64,000 nt of DNA from Streptomyces sp. NBC_00525 (GCF_036346595.1 NZ_CP107834.1:4712001-4776000), one strand, 5' to 3'; counted from the first letter of the stretch, positions 42,477 to 51,893 are shown. Numbers and translations: made by a program. Notes: generated by a model not told the origin, from the letters alone.

Positions 42477-43760
42477 GTGACCGCGTCCGTACCCGCACAG
42501 CCCCGCCACCCCGCCCTGCTGGCCGCCGATCCGGAACTCGCCGCCCAGGTGGCCGCCGAGGAACGGCTCCAGTCCGACACCCTGCGCCTGATCCCCAGCG
42601 AGAACTACGTCTCCGCCGCCGTCCTCGAAGCCTCCGGCACGGTGCTCCAGAACAAGTACTCCGAGGGCTACCCCGGCAAGCGCTACTACGAGGGCCAGCA
42701 GGTCATCGACCGGATCGAGAGGCTGACCGCCGAGCGCGCCCGCGCCCTCTTCGGCATGGAGCACGCCAACGTCCAGCCGTACTCCGGCTCACCCGCCAAC
42801 CTCGCCGTCTACCTGGCCTTCCTCAAGCCCGGCGACACCGTGCTCGGCATGTCCCTGCCGATGGGCGGCCACCTCACGCACGGCTGGGGCGTCTCCGCCA
42901 CCGGCACCTGGTTCAACGGCGTCCAGTACGGCGTGCGCCGCGACACCGGCCGCGTCGACCTGGACGAGGTCCGCGACCTGGCCCTCGCCGAGCGGCCGAA
43001 GCTCATCTTCTGCGGCGGCACCGCCGTGCCCCGCGAGATCGACTTCGCCGGCTTCGCGGAGATCGCCCGCGAGGTGGGCGCCGTCCTGGTCGCCGACATC
43101 GCCCACATCGCCGGCCTGATCGCGGGCGGCGCCCACCCCTCGCCCGCCCCGCACGTGGACGTCGTCTCCACCACGACGCACAAGACCCTGCGCGGCCCGC
43201 GCGGCGCGATGCTCCTCAGCCGCGCCGAGCACGCCCGCGCCCTGGACCGCGCCGTCTTTCCCGGCCTCCAGGGCGGCCCGCACAACCAGACCACGGCCGC
43301 GATCGGCGTCGCCCTGAACGAGGCCGCCACGCCCGCCTTCTGCTCCTACGCCCACACGGTCGTCGCCAACGCCCGCACCCTCGGCGAGGAACTGGCCGCC
43401 CGCGGCTTCGACCTGGTCTCCGGCGGCACCGACAACCACCTGCTCCTGGTGGACCTCACCGGCAAGGACATCCCCGGCAAGACCGCCGCCAAGGCCCTCG
43501 ACCGCGCCGGCATCGTCGTCAACTACAACACCGTCCCCTACGACCCCCGCAAGCCCTTCGACCCCTCCGGCATCCGCATCGGCACCCCCGCCCTGACCTC
43601 GCGCGGTATTCCCGCCTCGGCGATGGCCACCGTCGCGGACTGGATCGACCGCGTGATCACGGCGGCCCGTGCGGGCGACGAGCCCGCGATCACCGCGGTG
43701 CGGGCCGAGGTGAAGGACCTGATGGACCACTACCCGGCACCGGGGCTGCCGGTCGGCTGA
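42477..43760 (+). CDS. glyA: Serine hydroxymethyltransferase
   Basis: PLP enzyme of 427 aa that interconverts serine and glycine and makes 5,10-methylene-THF. Features: LIPSENYVS near the start, YYEGQQ, the PLP Lys in TTTHKTLRGPRG (about 236), and GIRIGTPALTSRG near the end. I chose GTG 42477 (VTASVPAQ) with GAGGAA upstream; the longer frame runs into the riboswitch, so it cannot be the start. ATG 42453 is a fallback. Controlled by the ZTP riboswitch immediately upstream. Confidence 0.96.
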   Translation: MTASVPAQPRHPALLAADPELAAQVAAEERLQSDTLRLIPSENYVSAAVLEASGTVLQNKYSEGYPGKRYYEGQQVIDRIERLTAERARALFGMEHANVQPYSGSPANLAVYLAFLKPGDTVLGMSLPMGGHLTHGWGVSATGTWFNGVQYGVRRDTGRVDLDEVRDLALAERPKLIFCGGTAVPREIDFAGFAEIAREVGAVLVADIAHIAGLIAGGAHPSPAPHVDVVSTTTHKTLRGPRGAMLLSRAEHARALDRAVFPGLQGGPHNQTTAAIGVALNEAATPAFCSYAHTVVANARTLGEELAARGFDLVSGGTDNHLLLVDLTGKDIPGKTAAKALDRAGIVVNYNTVPYDPRKPFDPSGIRIGTPALTSRGIPASAMATVADWIDRVITAARAGDEPAITAVRAEVKDLMDHYPAPGLPVG

Positions 43761-43840
43761 CCCCGCGCACACCGGCGGCCCGGCGGTACTCTCGCAGCAG
43801 GCCGCGAGCGCGGGGAAACGCGGAAGGGGACGACGGACCG

Positions 43841-46822
43841 GTGAACGGCAGAACAGCGCACGACAGAACGGGTCTCCGGGCCGGAACGCTGGCCCTCCTG
43901 CTCGAACCGCTGGGCGTGGACGCCGTGGCCGGCCCGGCGGCGCTCCAGCGCTTCGCCGAGGACGTGGCCGCGGCCGCCCGGACCCACGGATGCCCGGACC
44001 GGCCGGCCTCCGGGAGCACCCTCCCGCCGGTGTCCGCCGCGGTGGCGGCCTGCGCCGGGGTACACGAACTGATCCGCCTGACGACGAGCCGGGGACGGAC
44101 CCCGGTCCCGGACGCGGACCGGCATCTCGCGGAGCTGGGACGGCTCGACGGACTGCGGAGCCGCCTGCCGGCCCTGGAGGGCGTGCCGGTGGAGGCGCTC
44201 CGGACGGACGCCGCCGCGCAGGCGGCTGCGGAACGGGAGCTGCCCGGAGCGCTGGAGCCGTGCCGTCGCGCGGAAGCGGAATGGCCGCAGGGCGTCTGGC
44301 CCTCGATCCGCGACATCGACGTCGAGTCCGCGACGGCCGACCTGAGCCTGCCCCGGACCGGCCGGCGGGCGGCGCGGGCGCGCGAGTCGGTGCTGGAGCA
44401 CTGCTCCGCCGAACTCCGGGACCTGCGCAACCGGGAACTGGTGCCCCTCCTGGAGAAGGTGCGCGACCTGGCCGCCGCGCGGGAGGCGTACGAGACGTTC
44501 CTGACGCAACGGCCGCGGTGGTGGCGGTGGCTCGCGCCGGACATACGCACCGGATTCGACACGGAGCGGTACGAGGCCCTGTCCTGGGTCACCGAGGTCC
44601 GGGACACCGGCGCCGTCTCCGCGAGCGCCCTGGACATGCTCGCGGACCCCGACGTGCGCGCGGTGCTCGGACGCGAACCCGCGGCCCCGGCGGACGGAGC
44701 GGCCGATACGGCCCCCGCCCTCGGCTCGGCCGCCCGGATCACCGAGGGCTTGTCGGCCGCCGCCTCCCGGACCGGCATCGACGAACTGCGCGCCTTCGAG
44801 TCCTGGTACACGAAGAACATCGCGTCCTTCGACCGCGTCGCCGCGGCCATGGACCTGTGGCCGGCCGACCCGGCCCTCCGGGCGGCCCTCGCCCCGCTGG
44901 TCGACCGGCTCGCCTCCTTGTCGGGCACGGTGGACCCGAGCCGGCCGGCCTACCGCGACGTCCAGGCCGCCCTGCGGGCCGGGGCCGGGAGCGCCGCGCC
45001 GCCCGTGCCGTGCTCCCCGCACGCCGTCGAAGACGGGCGGCTCGTGGCGGTGATGCGCCGCCTCGGAGCACTCGAACGCGAACTGAACGACGCCGTACGG
45101 GTCATGCCCGCCGCCGGGGGCAGGCTGCGGGTCGCCGTCGCCGGGCGGACCAAGTCCGGCAAGACCACGCTCCGCAAGGTCCTGACCCGCGACCCGGACC
45201 AGGACGGCATAGGGCGGGGAGCACACCGCACCACGCGGGAGACCGCCGCGTTCCGGGTCGGCTCCGTCACGTACCTCGACACGCCGGGCGTCGCGGCCAA
45301 GGACGACGACCACGACGCCATGCGCGCCCGCGCCGCCTGCGACGACGCCGACGCGGTCATCTGGAACTACGCCGACACCCTGTACGACGAGGAGTCCGCC
45401 GAACTCCTGCGGCTGCTCCGCATGGGCAAACCCCTGCTCGTCGTGGTCAACGTGAAGAGCCGGGTCGTCGAACGGCACCGCCTGGAGCGCTTCGCCAAGG
45501 ACCCGGACAGGGAGTTCCAGCAGGTCGCCGGGCACACCGCGCGGATCGAGCAGGTCTGCCGCGCCGCCGGATTCACCCCGCCCGCCATCCTCCCCGTCCA
45601 CTCCGGCGCCGCCCACGAGGCGCTGTCCGTCCCGGACCGCGAGCTGGGTGCCCTGGCCCTCCGGGCGAGCCGGCTGCCCGAGCTGGAGGAGTCCCTCACC
45701 CGGCTGCTGGCCGAGCGGGCGCTCCCGCTGCGCGCCGTCCGGCTGGCGGACGCGGTCCGGGCCCCGGTCGCCGCCCTTCACGACCGGCTCGCCCGTGAAC
45801 TCCGGGGCATCGGTCTCGCACTCGACGCGCTCGAACGCTCGGCGGACGACGACCGGGCCGCCGTGCTCACGGCCGTCCGCACGGCGGGCCGGGACACCCG
45901 CGACCGGCTCGACGCCGTGCGGCACCGGGCGGCGGAACGGCTGCCGGACGTGGTCGGGAGCCTGGGCGGCGAGGACGCCGCGCGCACCTGGCGCGACTTC
46001 CTCACCGGCCTGGAAGCGGAGGAACTCCTCTCCGGCCTCGCCGACGCGTGCGAGCGGGCGGCGCTGGACCGGGGCATCCTCCTGCGCACGACGGTGGACG
46101 TCCCGGACCACGCCGACGCCGCGCGACCGCGGGTACAGCCGTATCCCGGCCTCAAAACCCAGAGCGTGACGCTCGGCACGGCGGCGGCCAAGGGGGCGGC
46201 GAAGGCCCTCCTGGGAGCCGCCACCACCAAGGGGCTCACCAAGGCCCTCCCCCCTCCCGCGAAGGCGGCGGTGCACTCGGCGGGGGCCCTGGCCGGAGCG
46301 GCGAAGGCGCTGAGCGGCGAGATACTCCAGCTGCGACGGGCGCAGGAGCAGTGGACGGAAGCCGGCACCGCGGCGGCCGCGGCCGGCCTCGACAAGCTGT
46401 TCGACACGCTGACGGCCTGGACGGACCGGTTCGAGGCGGAGGTGACGGAGCTGACCGGGGCCCGGTTCGACACCCGGTCCGCCGACATCGCCGCCGCGCG
46501 GGAGAGGTACGGCCGGCTCGACCGGCTGCGACCGGCCCTGCGGTCCGCCCTCGACGCGATCGATCTCGTCCTGGCCCGCAGGCTCCTCCAGCTCGCGGGC
46601 GGCGCCCCGGAGGCCGTCCGCCGGGCACGCCGGACGCCCGGGGCCGAACTCCTGGTCCGGACGGACCCGTCCCGCACCGCCGACGTACGGGCGCGCCTGC
46701 GCGACCACTGCGTGGACGTACTCACCGAGCGGATCGAGATCCGCCCGGACCCCATGGACGAGAAGGACGGGATGCCGCATGACGACCGGAACGAGAGGGG
46801 CGGGGGACCGCATGACCACTGA
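43841..46822 (+). CDS. Dynamin-like GTPase A
   Basis: Large protein of 993 aa. A helical N-terminal region of about 420 residues precedes a GTPase domain with G1 GRTKSGKTT (435-443), G3 LDTPG (Asp about 480) and an altered G4 (VVNVKS). Then comes a helical part with an Ala/Gly/Lys-rich amphipathic stretch (about 770-830, GTAAAKGAAKALLG) that may meet membranes, and a second helical tail. The family is the bacterial dynamin superfamily in outline; G4 lacks the usual NKxD. GTG start after GGAAGGGG; a TACTCT -10-like box lies at 43787-43792. Its end overlaps GTPase B. Confidence 0.8.
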   Translation: MNGRTAHDRTGLRAGTLALLLEPLGVDAVAGPAALQRFAEDVAAAARTHGCPDRPASGSTLPPVSAAVAACAGVHELIRLTTSRGRTPVPDADRHLAELGRLDGLRSRLPALEGVPVEALRTDAAAQAAAERELPGALEPCRRAEAEWPQGVWPSIRDIDVESATADLSLPRTGRRAARARESVLEHCSAELRDLRNRELVPLLEKVRDLAAAREAYETFLTQRPRWWRWLAPDIRTGFDTERYEALSWVTEVRDTGAVSASALDMLADPDVRAVLGREPAAPADGAADTAPALGSAARITEGLSAAASRTGIDELRAFESWYTKNIASFDRVAAAMDLWPADPALRAALAPLVDRLASLSGTVDPSRPAYRDVQAALRAGAGSAAPPVPCSPHAVEDGRLVAVMRRLGALERELNDAVRVMPAAGGRLRVAVAGRTKSGKTTLRKVLTRDPDQDGIGRGAHRTTRETAAFRVGSVTYLDTPGVAAKDDDHDAMRARAACDDADAVIWNYADTLYDEESAELLRLLRMGKPLLVVVNVKSRVVERHRLERFAKDPDREFQQVAGHTARIEQVCRAAGFTPPAILPVHSGAAHEALSVPDRELGALALRASRLPELEESLTRLLAERALPLRAVRLADAVRAPVAALHDRLARELRGIGLALDALERSADDDRAAVLTAVRTAGRDTRDRLDAVRHRAAERLPDVVGSLGGEDAARTWRDFLTGLEAEELLSGLADACERAALDRGILLRTTVDVPDHADAARPRVQPYPGLKTQSVTLGTAAAKGAAKALLGAATTKGLTKALPPPAKAAVHSAGALAGAAKALSGEILQLRRAQEQWTEAGTAAAAAGLDKLFDTLTAWTDRFEAEVTELTGARFDTRSADIAAARERYGRLDRLRPALRSALDAIDLVLARRLLQLAGGAPEAVRRARRTPGAELLVRTDPSRTADVRARLRDHCVDVLTERIEIRPDPMDEKDGMPHDDRNERGGGPHDH

Positions 46823-48560
46823 CACGGCACCGGCCGGCGCTTCCGGCGGCGAGGACCGCTCCGGGGCACGGGTGCTCGCGCTGAGCGCCCGCGCCGAGAA
46901 GCTCCTGGCCGCCCACCCGCGCACCCGCCCGCTGACCGCGGAGCTGCCCCGCGCCGACGGGAGCCCGCTGCGCATCGCCCTGACGGGCCCGTACAGCGCG
47001 GGCAAGTCCACGCTCGTCGCGGCCCTCCTCCGGCTCCCCGCCGCCCGGGTCGGCGCCCTCGTCGACGCGGCCCCCAAGACGCAGGAGGCGACACCGTACG
47101 AGTGGGACGGAGCGACCCTCGTCGATCTGCCCGGAACCCTGTCGGGCGACGACGAGCACTCCGAGGCGGCCCGGCGCGGTGTGCACCGCGCAGACGCCCT
47201 CATGATCGTGACGACGAGCGAACTGCCCGGTGAGGCGGAGACCGGGGCGATCCTGGAGGCGCTCGGCCGGGCCGGGTTCGCCGACCGGAGCGTCGTCGTC
47301 GTCAACAAGATGAGCGCGGAGAACAGCGACCGCGAGGTCGTCATCGAGGAGATACGGGCCCGGCTCGGGCCCTTCGCCGGCCGCGTCCCGATCGTTCCGA
47401 CCGACGCGCGCGACTACGTCGACGCCGTCAACGACCCGTCCCTGCCGGCCGCCGACCGCGCGGCACTCGTCGCCGAGAGCGGCATCGACGCGCTCACCGC
47501 CGAACTGAGGCGCCTCGTCGCGCCCGGCGTCGACGGTGTCCGTCCCCGGGCCCAGGCGTTCGAGCTCCTCCGGGTACTGACGGAGGCCGAGCGGCGGTGG
47601 GAGCTGGACGGCGACGACCTCCGGGCCGCGCGGACCACGCGGAAGGCACAGGAAGCGGTCACCGGCGCCAGGGAGCTCGTGCTGAGCGCCCTGGACAGGG
47701 AGAGCGGCGTCGTCGCCGACCGGACCACCGCGGCCGGAGAGCGGGTCGCCGCCGCGGTCTCGGACAAGAACGGCACCGTCCCCGACCGCGTCGCCCGTGC
47801 CGTGGAGGACGAGGAGGAGGACATGGCGGCGGACTTCGACGCGAAGTTCTTCTCCGCGATGCGGACGGCCTTCGACACGCTGGCCGCCGAGTACGGAACC
47901 CGGGTGCCGGAGCCCGACGCCTGGGCGAACGACCTCGAAACCTCCGGGACGGCGCCCGCCCCGGCGCCGGAGGAAGACTCTCCGCTGAGCCGGAGCGCCA
48001 AGGAAGCGGCCAAGAACGGCATGAAGGCGGGCGCCGCCAAGGCGGGGGAGTGGCTGGAGAAGGTCAAGGACGGCGGCCACGGACCGGGCAGCACCGCCGC
48101 CGCGGTCGTGGACAAGCTCAGCAAGAACGGAGTGGCCCGGAAGATCCTCGACGTCGGCGGCAAGGTCACCAACGGGGCGGAGGGGTTCAAGCCCTGGGGC
48201 AGGACCAAGGCGGCCAAGAAGCTGGTGGGCGCGGCCGGCAAGGCGCGATGGGCGCTGCTGGTCATGGAGCCGCTGACGGACCTGGTGGGCGTCGCGCGGG
48301 AGCAGGGCGAGTGGAAGGCGGTCAACGACCGGCGGCAGACGATCAGGGATCGCTTCGCCGAGCAGGCGCGCGCCCGGCGGGAGGCCCTCACCGACGCCGG
48401 CACCCGGTACGTGAACGAGTGGATCGCCCGGGTGGAACAGTCGCTCGCCGGCCTCACGGAGCAGGGTGCGCGCGTCGACGCCGAACGCGAGGCGGCGCTG
48501 AGCGCGATCCAGGACCTCCGCGACGAGGCCGCGCGCCTGACCGGCCCGATGGCGTCCTGA
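46812..48560 (+). CDS. Dynamin-like GTPase B
   Basis: Protein of 582 aa with a Dynamin_N-type GTPase domain near its start: G1 GPYSAGKST, G3 VDLPGTLSGDDE, G4 VVVVNKMSAEN. The C-terminal half is helical with Lys/Ala-rich segments (EAAKNGMKAGAAKAGEWLEKVKDG) and a hydrophobic stretch (ARWALLVMEPLTDLVGVA) that may touch membrane. I chose ATG 46812 (MTTDTAPAG) with GGGGGA upstream; ATG 46779 is in frame with a deeper overlap. Coupled to GTPase A. Membrane remodelling is inferred; no assay-linked homolog is recognised. Confidence 0.8.
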   Translation: MTTDTAPAGASGGEDRSGARVLALSARAEKLLAAHPRTRPLTAELPRADGSPLRIALTGPYSAGKSTLVAALLRLPAARVGALVDAAPKTQEATPYEWDGATLVDLPGTLSGDDEHSEAARRGVHRADALMIVTTSELPGEAETGAILEALGRAGFADRSVVVVNKMSAENSDREVVIEEIRARLGPFAGRVPIVPTDARDYVDAVNDPSLPAADRAALVAESGIDALTAELRRLVAPGVDGVRPRAQAFELLRVLTEAERRWELDGDDLRAARTTRKAQEAVTGARELVLSALDRESGVVADRTTAAGERVAAAVSDKNGTVPDRVARAVEDEEEDMAADFDAKFFSAMRTAFDTLAAEYGTRVPEPDAWANDLETSGTAPAPAPEEDSPLSRSAKEAAKNGMKAGAAKAGEWLEKVKDGGHGPGSTAAAVVDKLSKNGVARKILDVGGKVTNGAEGFKPWGRTKAAKKLVGAAGKARWALLVMEPLTDLVGVAREQGEWKAVNDRRQTIRDRFAEQARARREALTDAGTRYVNEWIARVEQSLAGLTEQGARVDAEREAALSAIQDLRDEAARLTGPMAS

Positions 48561-48570
48561 CATGAAGAAA

Positions 48571-48602
48571 GGCGCTGACCGACAATCGTCGATCAGCGCC
48601 TC
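48571..48602 (-). terminator. Intrinsic terminator after tRNA-Arg
   Basis: Stem AGGCGCTGA / TCAGCGCCT (9 bp), one mismatch, then CGAC/GTCG with a 4-nt loop. On the minus strand it is followed by TTTCTT, so it terminates the tRNA transcript. It also follows the GTPase B stop by 10 nt and may serve both strands. A second hairpin CACTTC/GAAGTG sits at 48607-48622, overlapping the tRNA 3' end. Confidence 0.75.
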
Positions 48603-48620
48603 ATGGCACTTCCTGCGAAG

Positions 48621-48692
48621 TGCCCCCGGCAGGATTCGAACCTGCGCACCCGGCTCCGGAGGCCGATGCTCTATCCCCTGAGCTACGGGGGC
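48621..48692 (-). tRNA. tRNA-Arg (CCG)
   Basis: 72-nt cloverleaf: acceptor GCCCCCG/CGGGGGC (7 bp), D arm with TAGCTCAGGGGATAGAGC, anticodon loop CTCCGGA (anticodon CCG, reads CGG), T arm with GGTTCGAATCC. No encoded CCA. Its 3' end faces the dynamin-like gene pair. Confidence 0.96.
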
Positions 48693-48722
48693 GTTTCGCC
48701 GTGTTGCTCGGCGACGGGTGAA

Positions 48723-48728
48723 ACACTA
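48723..48728 (-). promoter_or_regulatory. Possible -10 box of tRNA-Arg
   Basis: TAGTGT on the minus strand, 31 nt before the mature tRNA 5' end, gives a plausible short leader. The -35 region is weak (TTCACG at about 19 nt). Confidence 0.35.
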
Positions 48729-48887
48729 CCAGCTTCCGCGGGGTGCCCGTGAACAGGTATTCCGCGTCATCGCGCGAGGTCGGTACGCCCCTCGCACACA
48801 CATCCGGCCATCCTCGCCGTCCTCCGTCCGGGGACGGAAGTGGGCAAAACCCGGACGCAGCCCCTGCGGCCCGCCTACTCTCGAAGG

Positions 48888-49322
48888 GTGTCAGGCGCTT
48901 GCGGCCGCGTGCTTGTTGTCGACGACAACAAGGTCATCCGGCAGTTGATCAGGGTCAACCTCGAGCTGGAGGGCTTCGAGGTCGTGACCGCGGGCGATGG
49001 TGTCGAGTGTCTGGATCTGGTGCACCGGGTCCGGCCCGATGTGATCACCCTCGATGTCGTCATGCCCCGGCTGGACGGCCTCCAGACCGCCGGCCGGCTG
49101 CGGTCCGACCCGCGCACCGGGCATCTGCCGCTGGCGATCGTCAGCTCCTGCACGCCGTACGAGGTGGACCACGGGGTCGCCGCCGGGGTGGACGCCTTTC
49201 TGGCCAAACCTTTCGAGCCCAGCGAGCTGGTACGGCTGGTGCGCCGGCTCATGGAGCGCGGCCGGCCGCCCGTACTGGACTGCGGGCAGGGCGGCGGGCG
49301 GGCGGAGAGCGCCGCCGGCTGA
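48888..49322 (+). CDS. Receiver-only response regulator
   Basis: Single receiver domain of 144 aa with no output domain: VVDDN, phosphoacceptor Asp56 in ITLDVVMP, Ser/Thr in VSSCTPYE and Lys in AKPFEPSE. It likely relays phosphate or binds a partner. GTG start (VSGACGRV) with a TACTCT box 6 nt upstream (48876-48881), which would give a leaderless transcript. An in-frame GTG at 48840 is the alternative. No kinase adjacent. Confidence 0.85.
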   Translation: MSGACGRVLVVDDNKVIRQLIRVNLELEGFEVVTAGDGVECLDLVHRVRPDVITLDVVMPRLDGLQTAGRLRSDPRTGHLPLAIVSSCTPYEVDHGVAAGVDAFLAKPFEPSELVRLVRRLMERGRPPVLDCGQGGGRAESAAG

Positions 49323-49377
49323 CCGCATGGCGAAACCGGTTCGCGAAGGGCCCCCCTCCCTCCCATACGCTTGTCCC

Positions 49378-50475
49378 GTGACCCCCGTCGATCTCTCCAC
49401 GACCGTGCTGCGCGCCGTGCGCCGCGCGGTCCGCGAGGACGCCCTCCGCGTGCCCGTGCCCGCGCGCGTCCGGGTGGAGCGGACCCGCCCCGGCGGCCGC
49501 GGGGAGTACGCCAGCGCCGTCGCGCTCCAGCTCGCCGGACCCGCCGGAATCGGCGCCCGCGAGGTCGCCGCGATCCTGCGCGACCGGCTCACCGCAGCCC
49601 CCGGCGTCGCCGGCGTCGAGATCACCGGACCCGGCTTCCTCAACTTCACGCTCGACGCCGGTGCCGGCGCCGCCGCCCACCGCGACCTGGTGCACCGCGT
49701 CCGCGCCGAGGGCGAGCGCTACGGCTGGAGCGACGCCCTCGCCGGACACCCCGCCCGGCTCCACCACGCCCACGAGGTCCGGGCCGCCGTCACCGCGGAC
49801 GCCGTCCGCCGCCTCCTGCGCACCCAGGGCGCCCCCGTCCACCTCAGCCACGACGGCGGCGCGCCGGACCCCGACTGGCAACGGCTCGGAGTGAGCCCCG
49901 AGGGGTACGGGCAGCCGGAGGCGGAAGCGGCGGCGGAGGCGGCGGCCACGCCGGTACGGCCCGTCCCCGCCGGGCACACCGCCGCCGAACTGCTCCGCCG
50001 GCTCGGCCCCGACGCCACCCGCTGGGGGCTGCTGCGGCCCGCCGGCCACGACCACGCGCCCCTCGGACCCGAGCTGATCGTCCAGACCGCGGCCAACCCC
50101 CTCTTCCGCGTCCGCTACGCACACGCCCGCGCCCGCGCCCAGCGCCGCGGCGCCGACCGGCTCGGCCTCACCGCCGCCGCGCCCGGCGAGGACATCGACA
50201 CCACCGGCGCCGCCCCGCTGCTCACACTGCTCGACGCGCACCCCGCCGTACTCGCCGCCGCCGCCCGGCAGCACGCCCCGGACCGGCTCGCCCGGCACCT
50301 CGAAGCGCTCGCCGGCGCCTTCTTCGACTTCCACGACGCCGCACCCCCGCTGCCCGCCGGGGAGGAGAAACCCTCGGCCGCCCACCGCTCCCGGCTGGCC
50401 ATCGCCGAAGCCGCCGGGACGGTGCTGGCCGGCGGCCTGACCCTGCTCGGCGTCAGCGCGCCCGAACACCTCTGA
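49378..50475 (+). CDS. nrtL: ArgS-related anticodon-binding protein (NrtL type)
   Basis: Protein of 365 aa that keeps the N-terminal part of arginyl-tRNA synthetase (AREVAAILRDRL, ITGPGFLNFTL) and the C-terminal DALR anticodon-binding domain (NPLFRVRYAHARARAQRRG, EALAGAFFDFHDAAP). The catalytic Rossmann core with HIGH and KMSK is missing. It is therefore not an aminoacyl-tRNA synthetase; it probably binds tRNA-Arg or has been recruited elsewhere. GTG start 6 nt after a TACGCT box, so possibly leaderless. Followed by lysA; argS-lysA is the classical actinobacterial order. Confidence 0.82.
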   Translation: MTPVDLSTTVLRAVRRAVREDALRVPVPARVRVERTRPGGRGEYASAVALQLAGPAGIGAREVAAILRDRLTAAPGVAGVEITGPGFLNFTLDAGAGAAAHRDLVHRVRAEGERYGWSDALAGHPARLHHAHEVRAAVTADAVRRLLRTQGAPVHLSHDGGAPDPDWQRLGVSPEGYGQPEAEAAAEAAATPVRPVPAGHTAAELLRRLGPDATRWGLLRPAGHDHAPLGPELIVQTAANPLFRVRYAHARARAQRRGADRLGLTAAAPGEDIDTTGAAPLLTLLDAHPAVLAAAARQHAPDRLARHLEALAGAFFDFHDAAPPLPAGEEKPSAAHRSRLAIAEAAGTVLAGGLTLLGVSAPEHL

Positions 50476-50501
50476 GACCCGAGAGAACAGAGCCACACAC
50501 G

Positions 50502-51893
50502 ATGAGCCGTTCCGCCCACCCCGCCGGACCCCGTCACGCCGACGTGCTGTCCGAGGGCCACTACCTCGCCCCCGCCGACAACCTCAACGCCCTCGACGCG
50601 AAGGTGTGGTCCAGCACCGTCACCCGCGACGAGCAGGGCGCCCTGACCGTCGCCGGGCTCCCGGTCGCCCGCCTCGCCGAGGAGTTCGGCACCCCCGCCT
50701 ACTTCCTGGACGAGGCCGACTTCCGGGCCCGCTGCCGCGCCTGGGCCGACGCCTTCGGACCCGGCGCCGATGTCTTCTACGCCGGCAAGGCGTTCCTCTC
50801 CCGCGCGATCGTCCGCTGGCTCACCGAGGAAGGGCTCAACCTCGACGTCTGCTCCGGCGGCGAACTGGCCACCGCGCTCGACGCCGGCATGCCCCCCGAG
50901 CGCATCGCCTTCCACGGCAACAACAAGACCGTCGAGGAGATCGAGCGCGCCGTCGCCGCCGGCGTCGGCCGCATCGTCCTCGACTCCTTCCAGGAGATCG
51001 TCCGCGTCGCCCACACCGCCCAGCGCCTCGGGAAGCGCCAGCGCGTCCAGATCCGCGTCACCGTCGGCGTCGAGGCGCACACCCACGAGTTCATCGCCAC
51101 CGCCCACGAGGACCAGAAGTTCGGCATCGCGCTCGCCGGCGGACAGGCCGCCGAGGCCGTCCGCCGCGCCCTGACGCTGGACGGGCTGGAACTCGTCGGC
51201 ATCCACTCCCACATCGGCTCCCAGATCTTCGACATGGCCGGTTTCGAGGTCTCCGCCCGCCGCGTCGTGCAGCTCCTGGCCGAGGTGCGCGACGAGCACG
51301 GCGTCGAACTCCCCGAGATCGACCTCGGCGGCGGCCTCGGCATCGCGTACACCTCCGAGGACGACCCGCGCGAACCGCACGAGATCGCCAAGGCGCTCGG
51401 CGACATCGTGACCCGCGAGTGCGAGGCCGCCCGGCTCGCCACCCCCCGCATCTCCGTGGAGCCCGGCCGCGCCATCGTCGGCCCGACCGCCTTCACGCTC
51501 TACGAGGTCGGCACGATCAAGCCGCTGGACGGCCTGCGCACCTACGTGAGCGTGGACGGCGGCATGTCGGACAACATCCGCACCGCGCTGTACGACGCCG
51601 AGTACAGCGTCACGCTCGCCTCGCGCACCTCGGACGCCGAGCCGATGCTCGTCCGCGTCGTCGGCAAGCACTGCGAGAGCGGCGACATCGTGGTCAAGGA
51701 CGCCTACCTGCCGTCCGACCTGGCCCCCGGCGACCTGATCGCCGTGCCCGCCACCGGCGCCTACTGCCGCTCCATGGCGAGCAACTACAACCACGCCCTG
51801 CGCCCGCCGGTCGTCGCCGTCCGGGACGGCGCGGCGCGCGTGATCGTCCGGCGCGAGACGGAGGAAGATCTCCTGCGTCTCGATGTCGGCTGA
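50502..51893 (+). CDS. lysA: Diaminopimelate decarboxylase
   Basis: PLP enzyme of 463 aa, last step of lysine synthesis (meso-DAP to L-lysine). Alanine-racemase-fold barrel with PLP Lys96 in FYAGKAF, HGNNKT, the phosphate loop GGGLGIAY, EPGRAIVG and C-terminal CESGD (active-site Cys). The ATG follows nrtL by 26 nt, so the two are probably one operon. A long hairpin separates it from hom. Confidence 0.97.
   Translation: MSRSAHPAGPRHADVLSEGHYLAPADNLNALDAKVWSSTVTRDEQGALTVAGLPVARLAEEFGTPAYFLDEADFRARCRAWADAFGPGADVFYAGKAFLSRAIVRWLTEEGLNLDVCSGGELATALDAGMPPERIAFHGNNKTVEEIERAVAAGVGRIVLDSFQEIVRVAHTAQRLGKRQRVQIRVTVGVEAHTHEFIATAHEDQKFGIALAGGQAAEAVRRALTLDGLELVGIHSHIGSQIFDMAGFEVSARRVVQLLAEVRDEHGVELPEIDLGGGLGIAYTSEDDPREPHEIAKALGDIVTRECEAARLATPRISVEPGRAIVGPTAFTLYEVGTIKPLDGLRTYVSVDGGMSDNIRTALYDAEYSVTLASRTSDAEPMLVRVVGKHCESGDIVVKDAYLPSDLAPGDLIAVPATGAYCRSMASNYNHALRPPVVAVRDGAARVIVRRETEEDLLRLDVG

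Noticed and set aside
43761..43840. A second copy of the tRNA-Arg 3' end marking an insertion boundary
   Set aside because: I read the gap between glyA and GTPase A and found no match to the tRNA tail; an insertion boundary is not shown.
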